Source of the DNA: an uncultured Pelagibacteraceae bacterium
GTDB lineage: Bacteria; Pseudomonadota; Alphaproteobacteria; Pelagibacterales; Pelagibacteraceae
Assembly (NCBI GenBank): GCA_902582345.1
Contig: CACHRU010000001.1
Span: 124,001-188,000, forward strand
Length of the DNA stretch: 64,000 nucleotides
Reading direction: 5' to 3'
The notes under the pieces were generated by a model, which saw only the letters and a program-made list of their open reading frames with translations, did no database searches and was not told the DNA's origin. Within the stretch, counting starts at the first letter, position 1, and each line of letters begins with the position of its first letter. Shown here piece by piece: positions 19,570 through 32,533 of this stretch. Both the position numbers and the translations under genes were made by a program.

Positions 19570-20517
19570 ATGAATAATAAAACAACTAAACATACAAAAG
19601 TGTTAATTCTTGGGTCAGGACCAGCCGGATATACGGCGGCAATTTACGCGGCTAGGGCGTTATTAAAGCCAATTTTGGTGTTCGGGTCTGAACCAGGCGG
19701 ACAACTTAACACAACAACAGATGTAGAGAATTTTCCTGGTTTTTCAAAAGTGATTCAGGGTCCTTGGTTAATGGAAGAAATGAAGGGGCAAGCAAAAGCG
19801 GTCGGCACAGAAATGATCCAAGACCACATAAGTAAAGTTGATTTATCGAAAAAACCTTTTTCTGCTCAAGGTGATAGTGGTCAAACTTACACTGCTGACA
19901 GTATTATTGTTTCAACTGGTGCCCAAGCTAGATGGTTGAATTTGGACTCTGAGCAAAAATTTAGAGGATTTGGTGTATCTGCCTGTGCTACTTGTGATGG
20001 TTTTTTTTTCAAAGACAAAGAAGTTGCTGTTGTTGGTGGTGGAAATGCTGCTGTCGAAGAAGCGATGTTTCTTACTAAATTTGCTTCAAAAGTTAAATTA
20101 ATTCACAGAAGAAATACTTTGAGAGCAGAGAAAATGTTGCAAGAAAAACTTAAAGCTAACAAAAAAATTGAAATAATTTGGGATAGTGTTGTCCATGAAG
20201 TTTTAGGCTCTCAGGAACCAAAGGGGGTTCATGGTTTGAAAATAAAAAATGTAAAAGATAATAAGATTTCTCAGCTAAAATTAGATGGACTTTTTGTTGC
20301 CATTGGTCACGACCCAGCAACATCGTTGTTCAAGAATCAATTAAATATGGATAAAGAGGGTTATTTAATTACAAAACCTGATTCTACAGAAACAAATATT
20401 CCTGGAGTTTTTGCTGCAGGCGATGTAAAGGATAAAATTTTTAGACAAGCGGTTACAGCTGCAGGAATGGGCTGTATGGCAGCTTTAGAGGCTGAGAAGC
20501 ATTTATCACATAAGTAA
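19570..20517 (+). CDS. trxB: Thioredoxin-disulfide reductase
   Basis: FAD flavoenzyme that uses NADPH to reduce thioredoxin. The N-terminal FAD motif GSGPAGYTAA, the redox-active CATC in SACATCDGFFFK, the NADPH motif VVGGGNAAVEEA and the C-terminal GVFAAGDVKDKIFRQAVTAAG are all present. ATG 19570 gives the usual length (315 aa); the frame is open further upstream but those residues are not conserved. The next gene starts 2 nt after the stop. Confidence 0.97.
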   Translation: MNNKTTKHTKVLILGSGPAGYTAAIYAARALLKPILVFGSEPGGQLNTTTDVENFPGFSKVIQGPWLMEEMKGQAKAVGTEMIQDHISKVDLSKKPFSAQGDSGQTYTADSIIVSTGAQARWLNLDSEQKFRGFGVSACATCDGFFFKDKEVAVVGGGNAAVEEAMFLTKFASKVKLIHRRNTLRAEKMLQEKLKANKKIEIIWDSVVHEVLGSQEPKGVHGLKIKNVKDNKISQLKLDGLFVAIGHDPATSLFKNQLNMDKEGYLITKPDSTETNIPGVFAAGDVKDKIFRQAVTAAGMGCMAALEAEKHLSHK

Positions 20518-20519
20518 AA

Positions 20520-22660
<2,141 letters not shown>

Positions 22661-22695
22661 TTATAATATCTTATTTAAATTATTAATAACACAAA

Positions 22696-24867
22696 ATGAG
22701 CAATTCGTATCAAGAAAAATTTAATGAGCTAGAAAGTGGTTCTGCTGCTATCAAAAAAAAACTTGAGGGCGGTATTAAGTTTAAAATTAAAAGTGATTTT
22801 CAACCCAGCGGTGATCAGCCTGGAGCTATTAAAAAAATTATAAAAAACTTAAAAGAAAATAAACAAGAACAAGTTCTGTTGGGAGTTACTGGATCTGGGA
22901 AAACCTTTACAATGGCTAAAGTCATTGAAAGTGTTAACAGACCAGCTTTGGTTTTAGCTCCCAACAAGACTTTAGCAGCTCAGCTATATGGTGAAATGAA
23001 AAGTTTTTTTCCTAATAATGCAGTCGAATATTTTGTTTCATATTATGATTATTATACCCCGGAGGCATACGTGCCAAGATCAGACACATATATAGAAAAG
23101 GAAGCCTCTATAAATGAACAAATAGACAGAATGAGACATTCTGCGACTCGTTCTTTGTTAGAGCGGGATGATGTAATAATAGTTGCTAGTGTATCTTGTA
23201 TCTACGGTCTTGGTTCGGTTGAAGCATATTCAAAAATGACTATTACATTAAAGAAGAACTATGAATATGATAGAGAGCAATTGATTCGAGCTTTTATCAA
23301 TCTTCAGTATAAAAGAAATGATCAAAATTTTTTCAGGGGAACTTTTAGAGTTAGAGGTGAAAATTTAGAAATATTTCCTTCGCATCTTGAAGATAGAGCT
23401 TGGAGATTAAGTTTAAATTTCAATAAACTTGAGAAAATTGAGGAATTCGATCCATTGACTGGTGATAAAACTAATGATTATTCAATTATAAAAATTTATG
23501 CCAACAGCCATTACATAACGCCCAAACCAACTATTGATCAGGCAATCAAAGAGATTAAAAATGAACTTGAAATTACTCTAAAAGATCATGAGGAAAATAA
23601 AAAGCTATTAGAAGCTCAAAGATTAAGAGAAAGAACTAAATTTGATTTAGAAATGATAGAGGCAACAGGAACCTGTGCGGGCATTGAGAATTACTCAAGA
23701 TTTTTGTCAGGTAGAAAACCTGGTGAACCACCACCAACATTATTTGAATATTTTCCTGATAACGCAATAATTTTTGTTGACGAAAGCCACGTCACTGTAC
23801 CTCAGTTAAATGGTATGTACAAAGGGGATCACACACGAAAGAAAACTTTGGCTGAATATGGATTTAGATTGCCGTCGTGTATGGATAACCGTCCATTAAA
23901 ATTTGAAGAGTGGGATTTAATGAGGACACAGACAGTATTTGTTTCAGCAACACCAGGTCCATGGGAACTAAAACAAACAAAAAATGAATATATTGATCAA
24001 ATTATTCGCCCCACTGGATTAATAGATCCTCCAGTTGAAATAAGGCCAGCTAAAACTCAGGTTGATGATCTTATGCACGAAGCAAAAGAAATTGTGAAGA
24101 AAGGTTATAGAGTGTTAGCTACAACACTGACAAAAAAAATGGCTGAGGATCTTACTGAATACCTTCACGAAAATGGGCTTAAGGTGAGATATATGCACTC
24201 TGACATAGATACTCTTGAAAGAATTGAAATAATAAGAGATCTTAGAATGGGTGTTTTTGATATTTTAGTAGGAATAAATTTGTTGAGAGAAGGACTTGAT
24301 ATACCTGAGTGTGCCTTAGTAGCTATTTTGGATGCAGACAAAGAAGGTTTTTTAAGGTCAGAAACTTCTTTAATTCAAACCATTGGAAGGGCTGCGAGGA
24401 ATATCGATGGTAAAGTAATCTTGTATGCTGATAAAATTACTAAAAGCATAGATAAAGCTATTAAAGAAACTGAGCGAAGAAGGAATAAACAATTAGAATA
24501 TAATAAAAAGAATAAGATTACTGCTGAGTCAGTAAAAAAAGAAATAAGTGATATTTTAGAATCAGTTTATGAAAAAGATTATGTAAAAATAAGTGAGGGT
24601 TCAAACGTTGGTGGAAATCTGAAAAAACACCTTAAAGCTCTTAATAGAAAAATGAAGGACTCCGCTTCAAATCTTGAATTTGAAGAAGCGGCAAAAATAA
24701 GAGATGAAATAAGAAAATTAGAAGCTAGCGAATTAGAAATAACTTTAAATCCCAAAATATCTCAATACAAACTAAAAAATAAAGTGTACCCTAAAGGTAG
24801 ATCAACGATGGGTATGCCAGGCACAAAACCGCGAAAGGCAATAAAAAAATGGAAGCCAAAAAAATAA
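22696..24867 (+). CDS. uvrB: Excinuclease ABC subunit UvrB
   Basis: Damage-verifying helicase-like subunit of nucleotide excision repair. Walker A is GVTGSGKTF near residue 63; the beta-hairpin region [20 protein letters not shown] follows; the helicase motif [11 protein letters not shown] and [10 protein letters not shown] are present; and a UVR motif binding UvrC closes the protein ([18 protein letters not shown], about 650-670). The 724-aa length is near-normal. The next gene begins 19 nt inside its end. Confidence 0.97.
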   Translation: MSNSYQEKFNELESGSAAIKKKLEGGIKFKIKSDFQPSGDQPGAIKKIIKNLKENKQEQVLLGVTGSGKTFTMAKVIESVNRPALVLAPNKTLAAQLYGEMKSFFPNNAVEYFVSYYDYYTPEAYVPRSDTYIEKEASINEQIDRMRHSATRSLLERDDVIIVASVSCIYGLGSVEAYSKMTITLKKNYEYDREQLIRAFINLQYKRNDQNFFRGTFRVRGENLEIFPSHLEDRAWRLSLNFNKLEKIEEFDPLTGDKTNDYSIIKIYANSHYITPKPTIDQAIKEIKNELEITLKDHEENKKLLEAQRLRERTKFDLEMIEATGTCAGIENYSRFLSGRKPGEPPPTLFEYFPDNAIIFVDESHVTVPQLNGMYKGDHTRKKTLAEYGFRLPSCMDNRPLKFEEWDLMRTQTVFVSATPGPWELKQTKNEYIDQIIRPTGLIDPPVEIRPAKTQVDDLMHEAKEIVKKGYRVLATTLTKKMAEDLTEYLHENGLKVRYMHSDIDTLERIEIIRDLRMGVFDILVGINLLREGLDIPECALVAILDADKEGFLRSETSLIQTIGRAARNIDGKVILYADKITKSIDKAIKETERRRNKQLEYNKKNKITAESVKKEISDILESVYEKDYVKISEGSNVGGNLKKHLKALNRKMKDSASNLEFEEAAKIRDEIRKLEASELEITLNPKISQYKLKNKVYPKGRSTMGMPGTKPRKAIKKWKPKK

Positions 24868-25604
24868 TAATTACTGGTGGCGCGACTAGAATAGGGGCTG
24901 CAATCGCAAAAAGTTTAGCGGGATATGAAACTGAGATTTCTATACATTTTAATAAGTCCAAAAATGCAGCAAAAAAACTTAAAAAAGATTTAGAAGAATT
25001 GGGATCTAAAACTCATTTAGTTAAAGCAGACTTAAATGATCCAACTCAAACGCGAAGAATTATAAAAGAGTCGTTCAAAAAGATGAAGGGAATGGATTGT
25101 TTAATAAATAACGCTTCAATTTTTGAAAATGATAACCTAATGAATTTTTCTGATAAAAGTTTTGCGAGACATATTAATATAAATTTAAAAGCTCCAGCTA
25201 TATTAACTCAAACTTTTAGTAAATTTTTAAAAAAATCAAGTGGAACAATTATTAATATTATTGATCAAAGAATTGATAAATTAACCCCTTTCTTTTTCTC
25301 CTATACTTTAAGCAAAACTGCTTTGGCCACGCTCACTACTACATCAGCTATGAAACTAGCGCCAAATATTAGAGTAAATGCCATTTCCCCTGGACCAACT
25401 CTTAAGAATAAAAGACAAACAGAAAAACATTTTGAAAAACAGTGGAAATCTGTTCTTCTCAAAAAAGCTGTAAAACTAGAAAATATTTGTGAAACAGTAA
25501 AGTTGTTGATCCAAAATGATGCTATAACTGGTCAAGTTATTAATGTTGATAGTGGACAAAGGCTTGCGTGGCAAACACCTGATATAATAAATTCAAAAGA
25601 ATGA
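24849..25604 (+). CDS. Short-chain dehydrogenase, pteridine-reductase-like (FolM/PTR1 type)
   Basis: NAD(P)H-dependent SDR of 251 aa. The Rossmann motif is TGGATRIG (residues 9-16), whose Arg is typical of pteridine reductases (TGxxxRxG) rather than ordinary SDRs. [18 protein letters not shown] and the catalytic YTLSK are present, and the C-terminus shows ISPGPTL. It sits directly before folB with a 4-nt overlap, so a role reducing dihydrofolate or dihydromonapterin is plausible. An alternative is another SDR substrate. Overlaps uvrB upstream. Confidence 0.85.
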   Translation: MEAKKIIITGGATRIGAAIAKSLAGYETEISIHFNKSKNAAKKLKKDLEELGSKTHLVKADLNDPTQTRRIIKESFKKMKGMDCLINNASIFENDNLMNFSDKSFARHININLKAPAILTQTFSKFLKKSSGTIINIIDQRIDKLTPFFFSYTLSKTALATLTTTSAMKLAPNIRVNAISPGPTLKNKRQTEKHFEKQWKSVLLKKAVKLENICETVKLLIQNDAITGQVINVDSGQRLAWQTPDIINSKE

Positions 25605-25999
25605 AGCTTATAAAATTTAAAAATAAAATTAGATACAAATATACAAGAAAAGTAATTATAAAAAACTTTATAATTAATATTTTCATTGGACTTCACGACT
25701 TTGAGAAGAAGAAAAAACAGAGAGTTAGATTTAATCTTGAAATTATCTCAGATGAAAATATCAAGCCAAATTCAATAAATTTAAAATCGATTGTAAACTA
25801 TGAAGATATAATTAATAAGATAACTTATATTACAAATAAAAAACATTTTGAATTGCTGGAGGATTTAGCTGAAGAAATATTTGATATTATTTTTAATTAC
25901 AAAATAGTAAAAAAAATAAAAATTAAAATAGAAAAGCTAGATATAATAAGAAATACAGAATCTGTGGGTGTGGAAATTATAAAAAAAAGAAATGAATAA
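25601..25999 (+). CDS. folB: Dihydroneopterin aldolase-like protein (FolB)
   Basis: FolB makes 6-hydroxymethyl-dihydropterin in folate synthesis. The short protein (132 aa) has the pterin-binding start [22 protein letters not shown] with the conserved Glu, then [29 protein letters not shown] and a closing [20 protein letters not shown] that carries the family lysine. It overlaps the SDR gene by 4 nt and uvrC by 8 nt. The N-terminal 20 basic residues are extra. Confidence 0.88.
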   Translation: MKLIKFKNKIRYKYTRKVIIKNFIINIFIGLHDFEKKKKQRVRFNLEIISDENIKPNSINLKSIVNYEDIINKITYITNKKHFELLEDLAEEIFDIIFNYKIVKKIKIKIEKLDIIRNTESVGVEIIKKRNE

Positions 26000-27830
26000 T
26001 AATTTAGAACAAGGAAAAAAAATTATTAAAGATAAAATACCTTTGATACCGAAAAATCCAGGTGTTTACAGAATGATAAGTCAAAAAGGTGAGATACTTT
26101 ATATTGGTAAAGCTAAAAATATTCCAAATAGGTTAAAAAGTTATGTAACTGACTCTAATTTACCTATCAGAACTGAAAGAATGCTATCTTTGACCAAAAA
26201 TTTAGAAGTAACAACAACAAGTAATGAAAGCGAAGCTCTTTTACTAGAGGCAAATTTAATAAAAAAACATAAGCCTAGATATAATATTCTATTAAGAGAC
26301 GATAAATCATTTCCATACATTTATATTGGCAATAAAGATAAATGGCCTCAATTAACCAAATTAAGAGGTAAGAAGTCAAAAGATGGTTATTATTTTGGAC
26401 CGTTTGCGTCAATAGGTTCAGCTAATTGGACAATAAAAATATTACAAAAAATTTTTCAATTGAGAGTTTGTGATGATACTGTTTTCAGAAATAGGGAGAG
26501 GCCGTGTATTTTATACCAAATAAAAAGATGCTCTGGTCCATGTGTAAATAATATAAGCGAGTCAAATTACAAAAAGACTGTTATTGATGCTATAGATTTT
26601 ATTTCAGGAAAATCGAGAAAAATACAAAAGAATTTATCCAAAGACATGGAGCAAGCTAGTAAAGATCTGGACTTTGAGAAAGCCGCTATAGCAAGAGATA
26701 GAATAAAAGCTTTAACTCAAATTCAAATGTCACAAAAAATCAATCAAACAAATTTAAATGAAGCTGATGTAATAAGTATTTACAAAGAGTCTGGTAAAAC
26801 ATGTGTTCAAGTATTTTTTTTTAGGTCTAAACAAAATTGGGGAAATCAAGCTTTTTACCCAAAACACGATAGTGATGAAAATATAAAAGAAATTTTAACT
26901 TCTTTTTTGACGCAATTTTACGAAAATAAATCCGTTCCTAGTCTCATTTTAACAAATACAGATATAAAAGATTTAAAGCTTTTAGAAAAAACTTTTTCTA
27001 CTAAAGAGAATAAAAATGTAATTATTAAAAAGGCAAAAAATAAAAATGAAATCAATATTTCAAAACTTGCTGAAAAAAATGCTAAACAAGCTTTAACACA
27101 AAAAATTTATCAAACAGAAAGTAATAACAATTTAATAGATAATTTATCTAAAAAATTTAATTTAAATAATAATATAAATTTAATTGAAGTTTATGATAAC
27201 AGCCATATTCAAGGAAATGATTCAATTGGTGCATTAATATGTTTTGGTAATGAAGGATTTATAAAAAAGAGATACAGAAAATTTAATATAAAAAATGATA
27301 AGATTAAAAATGACGATTACGGTATGATGAAAGAAGTGCTATTCAGGAGATTTTCCAAAGCGGTAAAAGAAAAATCTGGATCTTTATCTTTACCAGAATT
27401 GGTGATGATCGATGGAGGCAAAGGGCAATATTCTGTTAGCAGGGAAGTGTTAAATGAACTTGGTCTTCATGATTTACCACTGTTAGCCGTTGCAAAAGGT
27501 AAAAATAGAAATGCTGGAGAAGAAAAAATTTATTATGAAAAAAAAGAATATGTTTTACAAAAAAATGATCCACTTTTGTTTTTTATACAAAGGTTGAGAG
27601 ATGAAGCTCATAGATTTGCGATTAGCACTCACAGAGCTAAAAGAAAAAAAGGTTTGAGAAAGTCATTACTTGATCAAATTGATAGTATTGGAAAACAAAG
27701 AAAAAGAGCGTTATTAAATCATTTTGGATCTGCTAGAGCGGTTGAGTCTGCAAGTTTAGAGGATCTAAAATCAGTCGAGGGAATTGAAGACAACGTCGCA
27801 AATAAAATATATAATTATTTTCACGAATAA
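25992..27830 (+). CDS. uvrC: Excinuclease ABC subunit UvrC
   Basis: Nuclease subunit that cuts on both sides of the lesion in nucleotide excision repair. The N-terminal GIY-YIG nuclease is seen as PKNPGVYRM and [18 protein letters not shown] (residues 20-45); a UVR motif lies near 215-240 ([16 protein letters not shown]); the RNase H-like C-terminal nuclease includes [12 protein letters not shown] and MIDGGKGQ; and helix-hairpin-helix repeats end it ([19 protein letters not shown]). The 612-aa length is normal. With uvrB, two of the three Uvr proteins are in this window. Confidence 0.97.
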   Translation: MNNNLEQGKKIIKDKIPLIPKNPGVYRMISQKGEILYIGKAKNIPNRLKSYVTDSNLPIRTERMLSLTKNLEVTTTSNESEALLLEANLIKKHKPRYNILLRDDKSFPYIYIGNKDKWPQLTKLRGKKSKDGYYFGPFASIGSANWTIKILQKIFQLRVCDDTVFRNRERPCILYQIKRCSGPCVNNISESNYKKTVIDAIDFISGKSRKIQKNLSKDMEQASKDLDFEKAAIARDRIKALTQIQMSQKINQTNLNEADVISIYKESGKTCVQVFFFRSKQNWGNQAFYPKHDSDENIKEILTSFLTQFYENKSVPSLILTNTDIKDLKLLEKTFSTKENKNVIIKKAKNKNEINISKLAEKNAKQALTQKIYQTESNNNLIDNLSKKFNLNNNINLIEVYDNSHIQGNDSIGALICFGNEGFIKKRYRKFNIKNDKIKNDDYGMMKEVLFRRFSKAVKEKSGSLSLPELVMIDGGKGQYSVSREVLNELGLHDLPLLAVAKGKNRNAGEEKIYYEKKEYVLQKNDPLLFFIQRLRDEAHRFAISTHRAKRKKGLRKSLLDQIDSIGKQRKRALLNHFGSARAVESASLEDLKSVEGIEDNVANKIYNYFHE

Positions 27831-27833
27831 TTT

Positions 27834-28418
27834 ATGAAACTTAAAATTCCTAATATTTTAACTATAGGTAGAATAATTATAGTCCCTATTTTCGTTTTTA
27901 CTTTTTTTCTGCCAGGCCTTTTTGGTGATCTAATACCTTTTTTTCTTTTTGTGTTAGCTAGTTTTACAGATTATTTAGATGGAGTTCTTGCAAGATTATT
28001 TAAAGAGGAATCTAAATTAGGTGAGATGCTTGATCCTATTGCGGATAAAATACTAGTCGCTGCTGCACTTATATTACTAGTAATGAATGGAACAATAAAA
28101 AATTATGAGGTAATCGCGGCGATTATAATACTTACAAGAGAAATACTTATATCGGGCTTAAGAGAGTTCTTAGCAAAAGTAAGTATATCGATGCCATCTT
28201 CAGGTTTGTCAAAATTAAAAACTTTCATTCAAATGACTTCGATTGCAATTCTTTTAACTGGTGAAAGTGGTAACAAAATTTTTAATTTTGAAGATTATAA
28301 TGCTCAAACAATCGGTATTATATTACTTTGGCTATCTTCATTTTTAACACTTTATACTGGTTATGATTATCTTGCTAAAGGAATTGATCATGCTCTTAAC
28401 GAGGATAAAAAAAATTAA
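27834..28418 (+). CDS. pgsA: CDP-diacylglycerol-glycerol-3-phosphate 3-phosphatidyltransferase
   Basis: Inner-membrane enzyme making phosphatidylglycerol-phosphate, the first step to phosphatidylglycerol and cardiolipin. The CDP-alcohol phosphotransferase signature DG-x2-AR-x8-G-x3-D-x3-D reads DGVLARLFKEESKLGEMLDP with IADK following. Several hydrophobic segments flank it. The opening LKIPNILTIGRIIIVPIF is typical. It follows uvrC by 3 nt, and its stop overlaps the next start. Confidence 0.94.
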   Translation: MKLKIPNILTIGRIIIVPIFVFTFFLPGLFGDLIPFFLFVLASFTDYLDGVLARLFKEESKLGEMLDPIADKILVAAALILLVMNGTIKNYEVIAAIIILTREILISGLREFLAKVSISMPSSGLSKLKTFIQMTSIAILLTGESGNKIFNFEDYNAQTIGIILLWLSSFLTLYTGYDYLAKGIDHALNEDKKN

Positions 28419-29161
28419 TGCAGTTATCTAAGGAGAATATTAGAGAAAAAGAGTTTCATAACAATTTGCAATCTCAAAAAAAGGGCAGATTTGAAGACAT
28501 ATTTTACAAAGCATTATTTAATGCTAATGAAGATTTTTTTGAACACCTTAAAAAATCATGTCAGGACAAATTAATTTTAGATTATGGTTGCGGGATAGGA
28601 AATACTGCTGAAAAAGTTTCAAAATATAATGCTAAATCAATAACTGGTATAGATATCTCAGAGGTGTCAATATCTAAAGCAAAAGCTTTTGTTCAAGAAA
28701 AAAAAATTAACGTACAATTTAAAGTCGATAATTGTGAAGAGTCTAGTTTTGAAAATGGTACCTTTGACATTGTTTACGGCGCGGGAATCCTTCACCATTT
28801 AAAGATAGATAAATGTTTAAATGAAATTCATAGAATTTTAAAAAAAGAGGGTGAACTTGTTTTTATTGAACCGTTAGGAACAAACCCATTAATAAATATC
28901 TACAGAAAATTTACTCCAAGCTCAAGATCACCTGATGAGCATCCTCTAATAAAATCAGACTTAAATTTTATACGAGAAAAATATGATGACGTCAGAATTA
29001 AATATTATGGTTTTCTTACCTTGATATTTTTCCTTTTTTATAAATCTCCTGAAAAATCGAAAATATTTAGAATTTTAGCGAAGTTAGATCAATTTTTATT
29101 TAAATTAAATTTTTTTAAATTCTTCGCCTGGTCAATTTTAATAATAGCAAAAAAAAATTAA
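28418..29161 (+). CDS. Class I SAM-dependent methyltransferase, substrate unknown
   Basis: A 247-aa protein with a Methyltransferase_11 core: LILDYGCGIGNTAEKVSKY (SAM motif I, about residues 50-68), ITGIDISEVSI (motif II acidic), GTFDIVYGAGILHHL (motif IV) and GELVFIEPLG. The last 60 residues hold hydrophobic stretches (FLTLIFFLFY and the FFKFFAWSILII end), suggesting membrane contact. It abuts pgsA, so a lipid or lipid-head-group substrate is possible but only a guess from position. Confidence 0.8.
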   Translation: MQLSKENIREKEFHNNLQSQKKGRFEDIFYKALFNANEDFFEHLKKSCQDKLILDYGCGIGNTAEKVSKYNAKSITGIDISEVSISKAKAFVQEKKINVQFKVDNCEESSFENGTFDIVYGAGILHHLKIDKCLNEIHRILKKEGELVFIEPLGTNPLINIYRKFTPSSRSPDEHPLIKSDLNFIREKYDDVRIKYYGFLTLIFFLFYKSPEKSKIFRILAKLDQFLFKLNFFKFFAWSILIIAKKN

Positions 29162-30045
29162 GCCGCAGATTTTTTTCTAACTAATTGCTGATAACTTTCA
29201 CTTAAATCTTTGATCAAACTACAAACTTTAAAGTTATGTTTTGATATTTGAGATACTGGTGTGATTTCAGCCGCTGTGCCTGTTAGGAAGCAGCCAACAA
29301 AGTCTTTCATTTCCTCTGGGGCAATTTTTCTCTCAACAACTTTAATTTTTTTTGATTTTGCAATTTCGATAACTGATCTTCTGGTAATGCCGTCCAAAAA
29401 AGAGTCGGGAATAGGTGTGTGGAGTTCATTTTTTTTTGTTTTAAAAAAAACGTTTGCTCCTGTAGACTCCGCTATATTTCCCTCGTGATCGAGCATCAAT
29501 GAGTCTGTGTAACCATTTTTTTCTGCTTCGTGTTTTGATAGTGTACATATCATATATAAACCAGCTGCTTTGGTATCCCAAGGTATAGTGTTTGGAGCCG
29601 GTCTTCTCCAAGAGGATATATCTAACTTTATCCCCTCCTCTTTAAGTTTGGGATCAAAGTATGATCCCCACTCCCAGGCTGCTATAGCAACATGTATTTT
29701 GTTTAGCTGAGCTGAGATTGCCATCATTTCGCTACCTCTCCAAATAACAGGTCTAACATACCCGTTTTTTACTTTTTGAATATTAATTATTTTTTTGCTG
29801 GCACTATTAATTTCATCTTTTGTATAGGGAACATCTATCCCCATTCTTTTTGCTGAATAAAATAATCTTTCAGTGTGTTCTTCTAATTTAAATATCTCCC
29901 CATCATAAACTCTCTCACCTTCAAATACACAGCTTCCATAATGAAGACCGTGATTAAGAACGTGAATTTTCGCGTCTGTCCATTCAATGGGCTCACCATT
30001 GTACCAAATTTTTCCAGATCTTTTATCGTAAGGAACTGATTCCAT
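29158..30045 (-). CDS. ilvE: Branched-chain amino-acid aminotransferase
   Basis: Class IV PLP aminotransferase interconverting Leu/Ile/Val and their keto acids. GSCVFEGERVYDG near residue 38, RPVIWRGSE, WDTKAAGLYM with the PLP lysine near 160, EGNIAESTGANVFF and the late FLTGTAAEITPV are the family blocks. The 295-aa length is typical of IlvE of this type; D-amino-acid or aminodeoxychorismate relatives lack several of these. It is convergent with the methyltransferase (4-nt overlap). Confidence 0.95.
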   Translation of the reverse strand: MESVPYDKRSGKIWYNGEPIEWTDAKIHVLNHGLHYGSCVFEGERVYDGEIFKLEEHTERLFYSAKRMGIDVPYTKDEINSASKKIINIQKVKNGYVRPVIWRGSEMMAISAQLNKIHVAIAAWEWGSYFDPKLKEEGIKLDISSWRRPAPNTIPWDTKAAGLYMICTLSKHEAEKNGYTDSLMLDHEGNIAESTGANVFFKTKKNELHTPIPDSFLDGITRRSVIEIAKSKKIKVVERKIAPEEMKDFVGCFLTGTAAEITPVSQISKHNFKVCSLIKDLSESYQQLVRKKSAA

Positions 30046-30119
30046 AAAATAATTTAACTATTTTTTTGTTACAAAAAAGTATATTTCTTAATAGAATAAG
30101 TCAATATGACTTACCAATT

Positions 30120-30563
30120 ATGAAAGATTTATTATATCTCAAAGACGAACAAATAAAAGATTTTATTCAATTGCTTTATGACGCTTATAGAGAAATTTCT
30201 TCAGATCCTAAGGAAATTTTATCAAAAAAACTTTTTGGTTTAGCTCATTTGAGAGCATTAAATCTAATCGAAAGAAATCCTGGAATAAATCCAACTGAAT
30301 TGATTTTTAAATTAAAAATAACTAAACAAAGCCTTAATAGAGTATTAAGAGAGTTAGTCAAAATGAGGCTTGTTAAAGAGATAAAAAATGAGGATGATAC
30401 AAGAAAAAAAAATCTTATGCTTACTAAAGATGGACAAAGTTTTTTTGACAAATTATATGAATCTCAAAAATCTAGAATGTTTTTCGCTCTAAAAAAATCT
30501 GATCCATCTTCAGTAATTAAATTTAAAGAAGTATTAAGTAACATTATCAATGGAAAAAAATAA
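30120..30563 (+). CDS. MarR family transcriptional regulator (PetP-like)
   Basis: A 147-aa protein with a winged helix-turn-helix: INPTELIFKLKITKQSLNRVLRE lies at about residues 59-80 and a wing EIKNEDDTRKKNLMLTKDGQ follows. I start at ATG 30120; the frame is open to TTG 30066. It overlaps an OmpR-type regulator by 14 nt. A MarR gene followed by an OmpR-type gene is the petP-petR arrangement of Rhodobacter, where the pair is tied to cytochrome bc1 expression; that role here is inferred. Confidence 0.85.
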   Translation: MKDLLYLKDEQIKDFIQLLYDAYREISSDPKEILSKKLFGLAHLRALNLIERNPGINPTELIFKLKITKQSLNRVLRELVKMRLVKEIKNEDDTRKKNLMLTKDGQSFFDKLYESQKSRMFFALKKSDPSSVIKFKEVLSNIINGKK

Positions 30564-31227
30564 ATTACATATACTTGTCGTAGATGACGATAACAGAATC
30601 CGAGAACTCATTAAAGAATACTTAAGTGAAAATAACTATATTGTCTCGACTGCAGAAAACGCCTTAGAAGCCAATGAAAAATTATCACACTTTCAATTTG
30701 ATCTTTTGGTTTTGGACGTAATGATGCCAGGTAAAACTGGTTTTGATTTGACTAAGGAAATAAAAAAATATTCAGATTTACCTATCATTCTCTTAACTGC
30801 CAAAGGTGAAGTTGAAAATCGAATTAAAGGATTAGAAATTGGAGCAGATGACTATTTGGGAAAGCCGTTCGAACCAAAAGAGTTATTATTGAGAATTAAA
30901 AATATAGTAAATAAAAATAAAAAAATTAATTTAAAAGATATTAATCAAATCGGAGAAGCAAAAATTGACCTTAATAAAATGAATATAAAACTTAAGAATA
31001 AAGAATTCAAAATAAATAATACTGAAAAAAAAGTTTTGTTAGAAATGTTGTCAAATCCTGGAAAAACTTACTCTAGAATAAGTATGGGAAAAATTGCTAA
31101 TATAACTCAAGAGAGATCGATCGATGTTTTAATTACTAGACTGAGACAAAAAATTGAGTTAGACCCAAAAAATCCAAAATATTTACAAACTATAAGAGGT
31201 TCAGGTTATGTCCTTTGGATTAAATAA
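30550..31227 (+). CDS. OmpR family response regulator (PetR-like)
   Basis: A two-domain regulator: a receiver domain with the acidic pair in VVDDDN, phospho-acceptor Asp in LLVLDVMMPGKTG (near residue 57), and the TAK and GKPF lysine blocks, followed by a winged-helix DNA-binding domain (from about 140, ending VLITRLRQKIELDP and TIRGSGYVLW). It lies between a MarR regulator and a histidine kinase, overlapping both, so the three form one operon. The petR likeness is from gene order and family only. Confidence 0.93.
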   Translation: MEKNKLHILVVDDDNRIRELIKEYLSENNYIVSTAENALEANEKLSHFQFDLLVLDVMMPGKTGFDLTKEIKKYSDLPIILLTAKGEVENRIKGLEIGADDYLGKPFEPKELLLRIKNIVNKNKKINLKDINQIGEAKIDLNKMNIKLKNKEFKINNTEKKVLLEMLSNPGKTYSRISMGKIANITQERSIDVLITRLRQKIELDPKNPKYLQTIRGSGYVLWIK

Positions 31228-32533
31228 ATTTTTAAAAGTAATACTTCCAAAAGGTCTGTTTTACCGATCGCTTATAATTGTGGCTGCACCTATAATAATT
31301 CTTCAAATAATAGTAGCAGTCGCTTTTTTTGATAGTATTTGGATAAAAGCTAATAAAGGGATGGTAAGATCTTTGGTTGCTGAACTTAAAACAATTAATG
31401 ATGTTCATGCAAATGATAAAATCAATATTGATTATTTGACTGACAGCTTCAAAAATAACTTTGATTTTGAAATCGATGTTAAAAATGATGAACTATTACC
31501 AAACATTAGTGCTGAGCGGAAATTTAGTCCAATGGATAGAATGCTTAGAAGAGAACTTAAATCAGTTTTTGGGAATGACAATTATTGGTTTAGTACAACT
31601 AAATTCAAAAAAGCAGTAGAAGTTCAAATTAAAACTGAAACAGGTATAATTAAATTTCTAATCCCAAAAAAAAGGATTTCAACTTCTTCTATAAGGCTTT
31701 TTATATTGTGGCTTATATTGCCATCATTTGTACTTGTTTTGATAGCTATAATTTTTTTAAAAAATCAAACGAGACCAATTGTAAATTTAGCAAAGGCAGC
31801 TGAGAAATTTGGTAAAGGTGATTATGTAAACGAGTTTAGACCTTCTGGAGCATCTGAAATAAGAAAGGCCTCATATGAATTTGATAGAATGGTTAAAAGA
31901 ATAAATCGACATTTAAATCAGAGATCTGAAATGTTGTCTGGTATAAGTCATGATTTAAGAACACCTTTAACAAGATTAAAATTACAACTAGCTTTAATCA
32001 AGGAAAAAGAGATCTCCAAAAAAATGTCTAAAGACATAGATGAAATGGAAAAAATGTTAAATGATTATTTACAATTTGCAAAGAGCCAAGTGCAAGAAAA
32101 AACTACATCTATAAATATGGTAGAGTTTTTGAATGAGTTAATTAAAGATTTTAATAATAATAATATACGTTTCAATAATGTAGATACAGGTATTTTTATA
32201 ACAGCAAGAAAAAACTCTTTGAGAAGGTGTTTTTCAAATTTGATACAAAACGGCATCACACATGGAAAAATGGTTTATATAAAAATAGCTAAAACTGCGA
32301 ACAGATTAATTGTTTCAGTAGAGGACGACGGACCTGGTATTCCTCAAGAGGAGCTTAAGAATGTCTTTAAACCATTTTATAGATTAGATAAAAGCAGAAG
32401 CTTAAATAAATCTGGAGTTGGCTTAGGACTATCTATTTCTGAAGATATTATTGCATCTCATGGTGGCAATGTGACATTACATAAAAGTATTGATTATCAA
32501 GGGCTTCAAGTTAAGATTTCTTTGCCTTTTTAG
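31208..32533 (+). CDS. EnvZ-like sensor histidine kinase
   Basis: Inner-membrane sensor kinase, 441 aa. Two membrane segments (about residues 17-38 and 160-180) flank a periplasmic sensor loop; a HAMP linker follows; the H box is GISHDLRTPLTRLKL with the phospho-His near 247; then the N box RCFSNLIQNGITHG, G1 EDDGPGIP, and G2 GVGLGLSIS. The preceding OmpR-type gene overlaps by 20 nt and is the obvious partner. Its end overlaps the convergent ubiK by 23 nt. Confidence 0.93.
   Translation: MSFGLNKFLKVILPKGLFYRSLIIVAAPIIILQIIVAVAFFDSIWIKANKGMVRSLVAELKTINDVHANDKINIDYLTDSFKNNFDFEIDVKNDELLPNISAERKFSPMDRMLRRELKSVFGNDNYWFSTTKFKKAVEVQIKTETGIIKFLIPKKRISTSSIRLFILWLILPSFVLVLIAIIFLKNQTRPIVNLAKAAEKFGKGDYVNEFRPSGASEIRKASYEFDRMVKRINRHLNQRSEMLSGISHDLRTPLTRLKLQLALIKEKEISKKMSKDIDEMEKMLNDYLQFAKSQVQEKTTSINMVEFLNELIKDFNNNNIRFNNVDTGIFITARKNSLRRCFSNLIQNGITHGKMVYIKIAKTANRLIVSVEDDGPGIPQEELKNVFKPFYRLDKSRSLNKSGVGLGLSISEDIIASHGGNVTLHKSIDYQGLQVKISLPF

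Noticed and set aside
30120..32533. Regulator-kinase set as a recently acquired accessory module
   Set aside because: Composition and tight overlaps are like the rest of the window; no mobile-element genes or repeats flank it.
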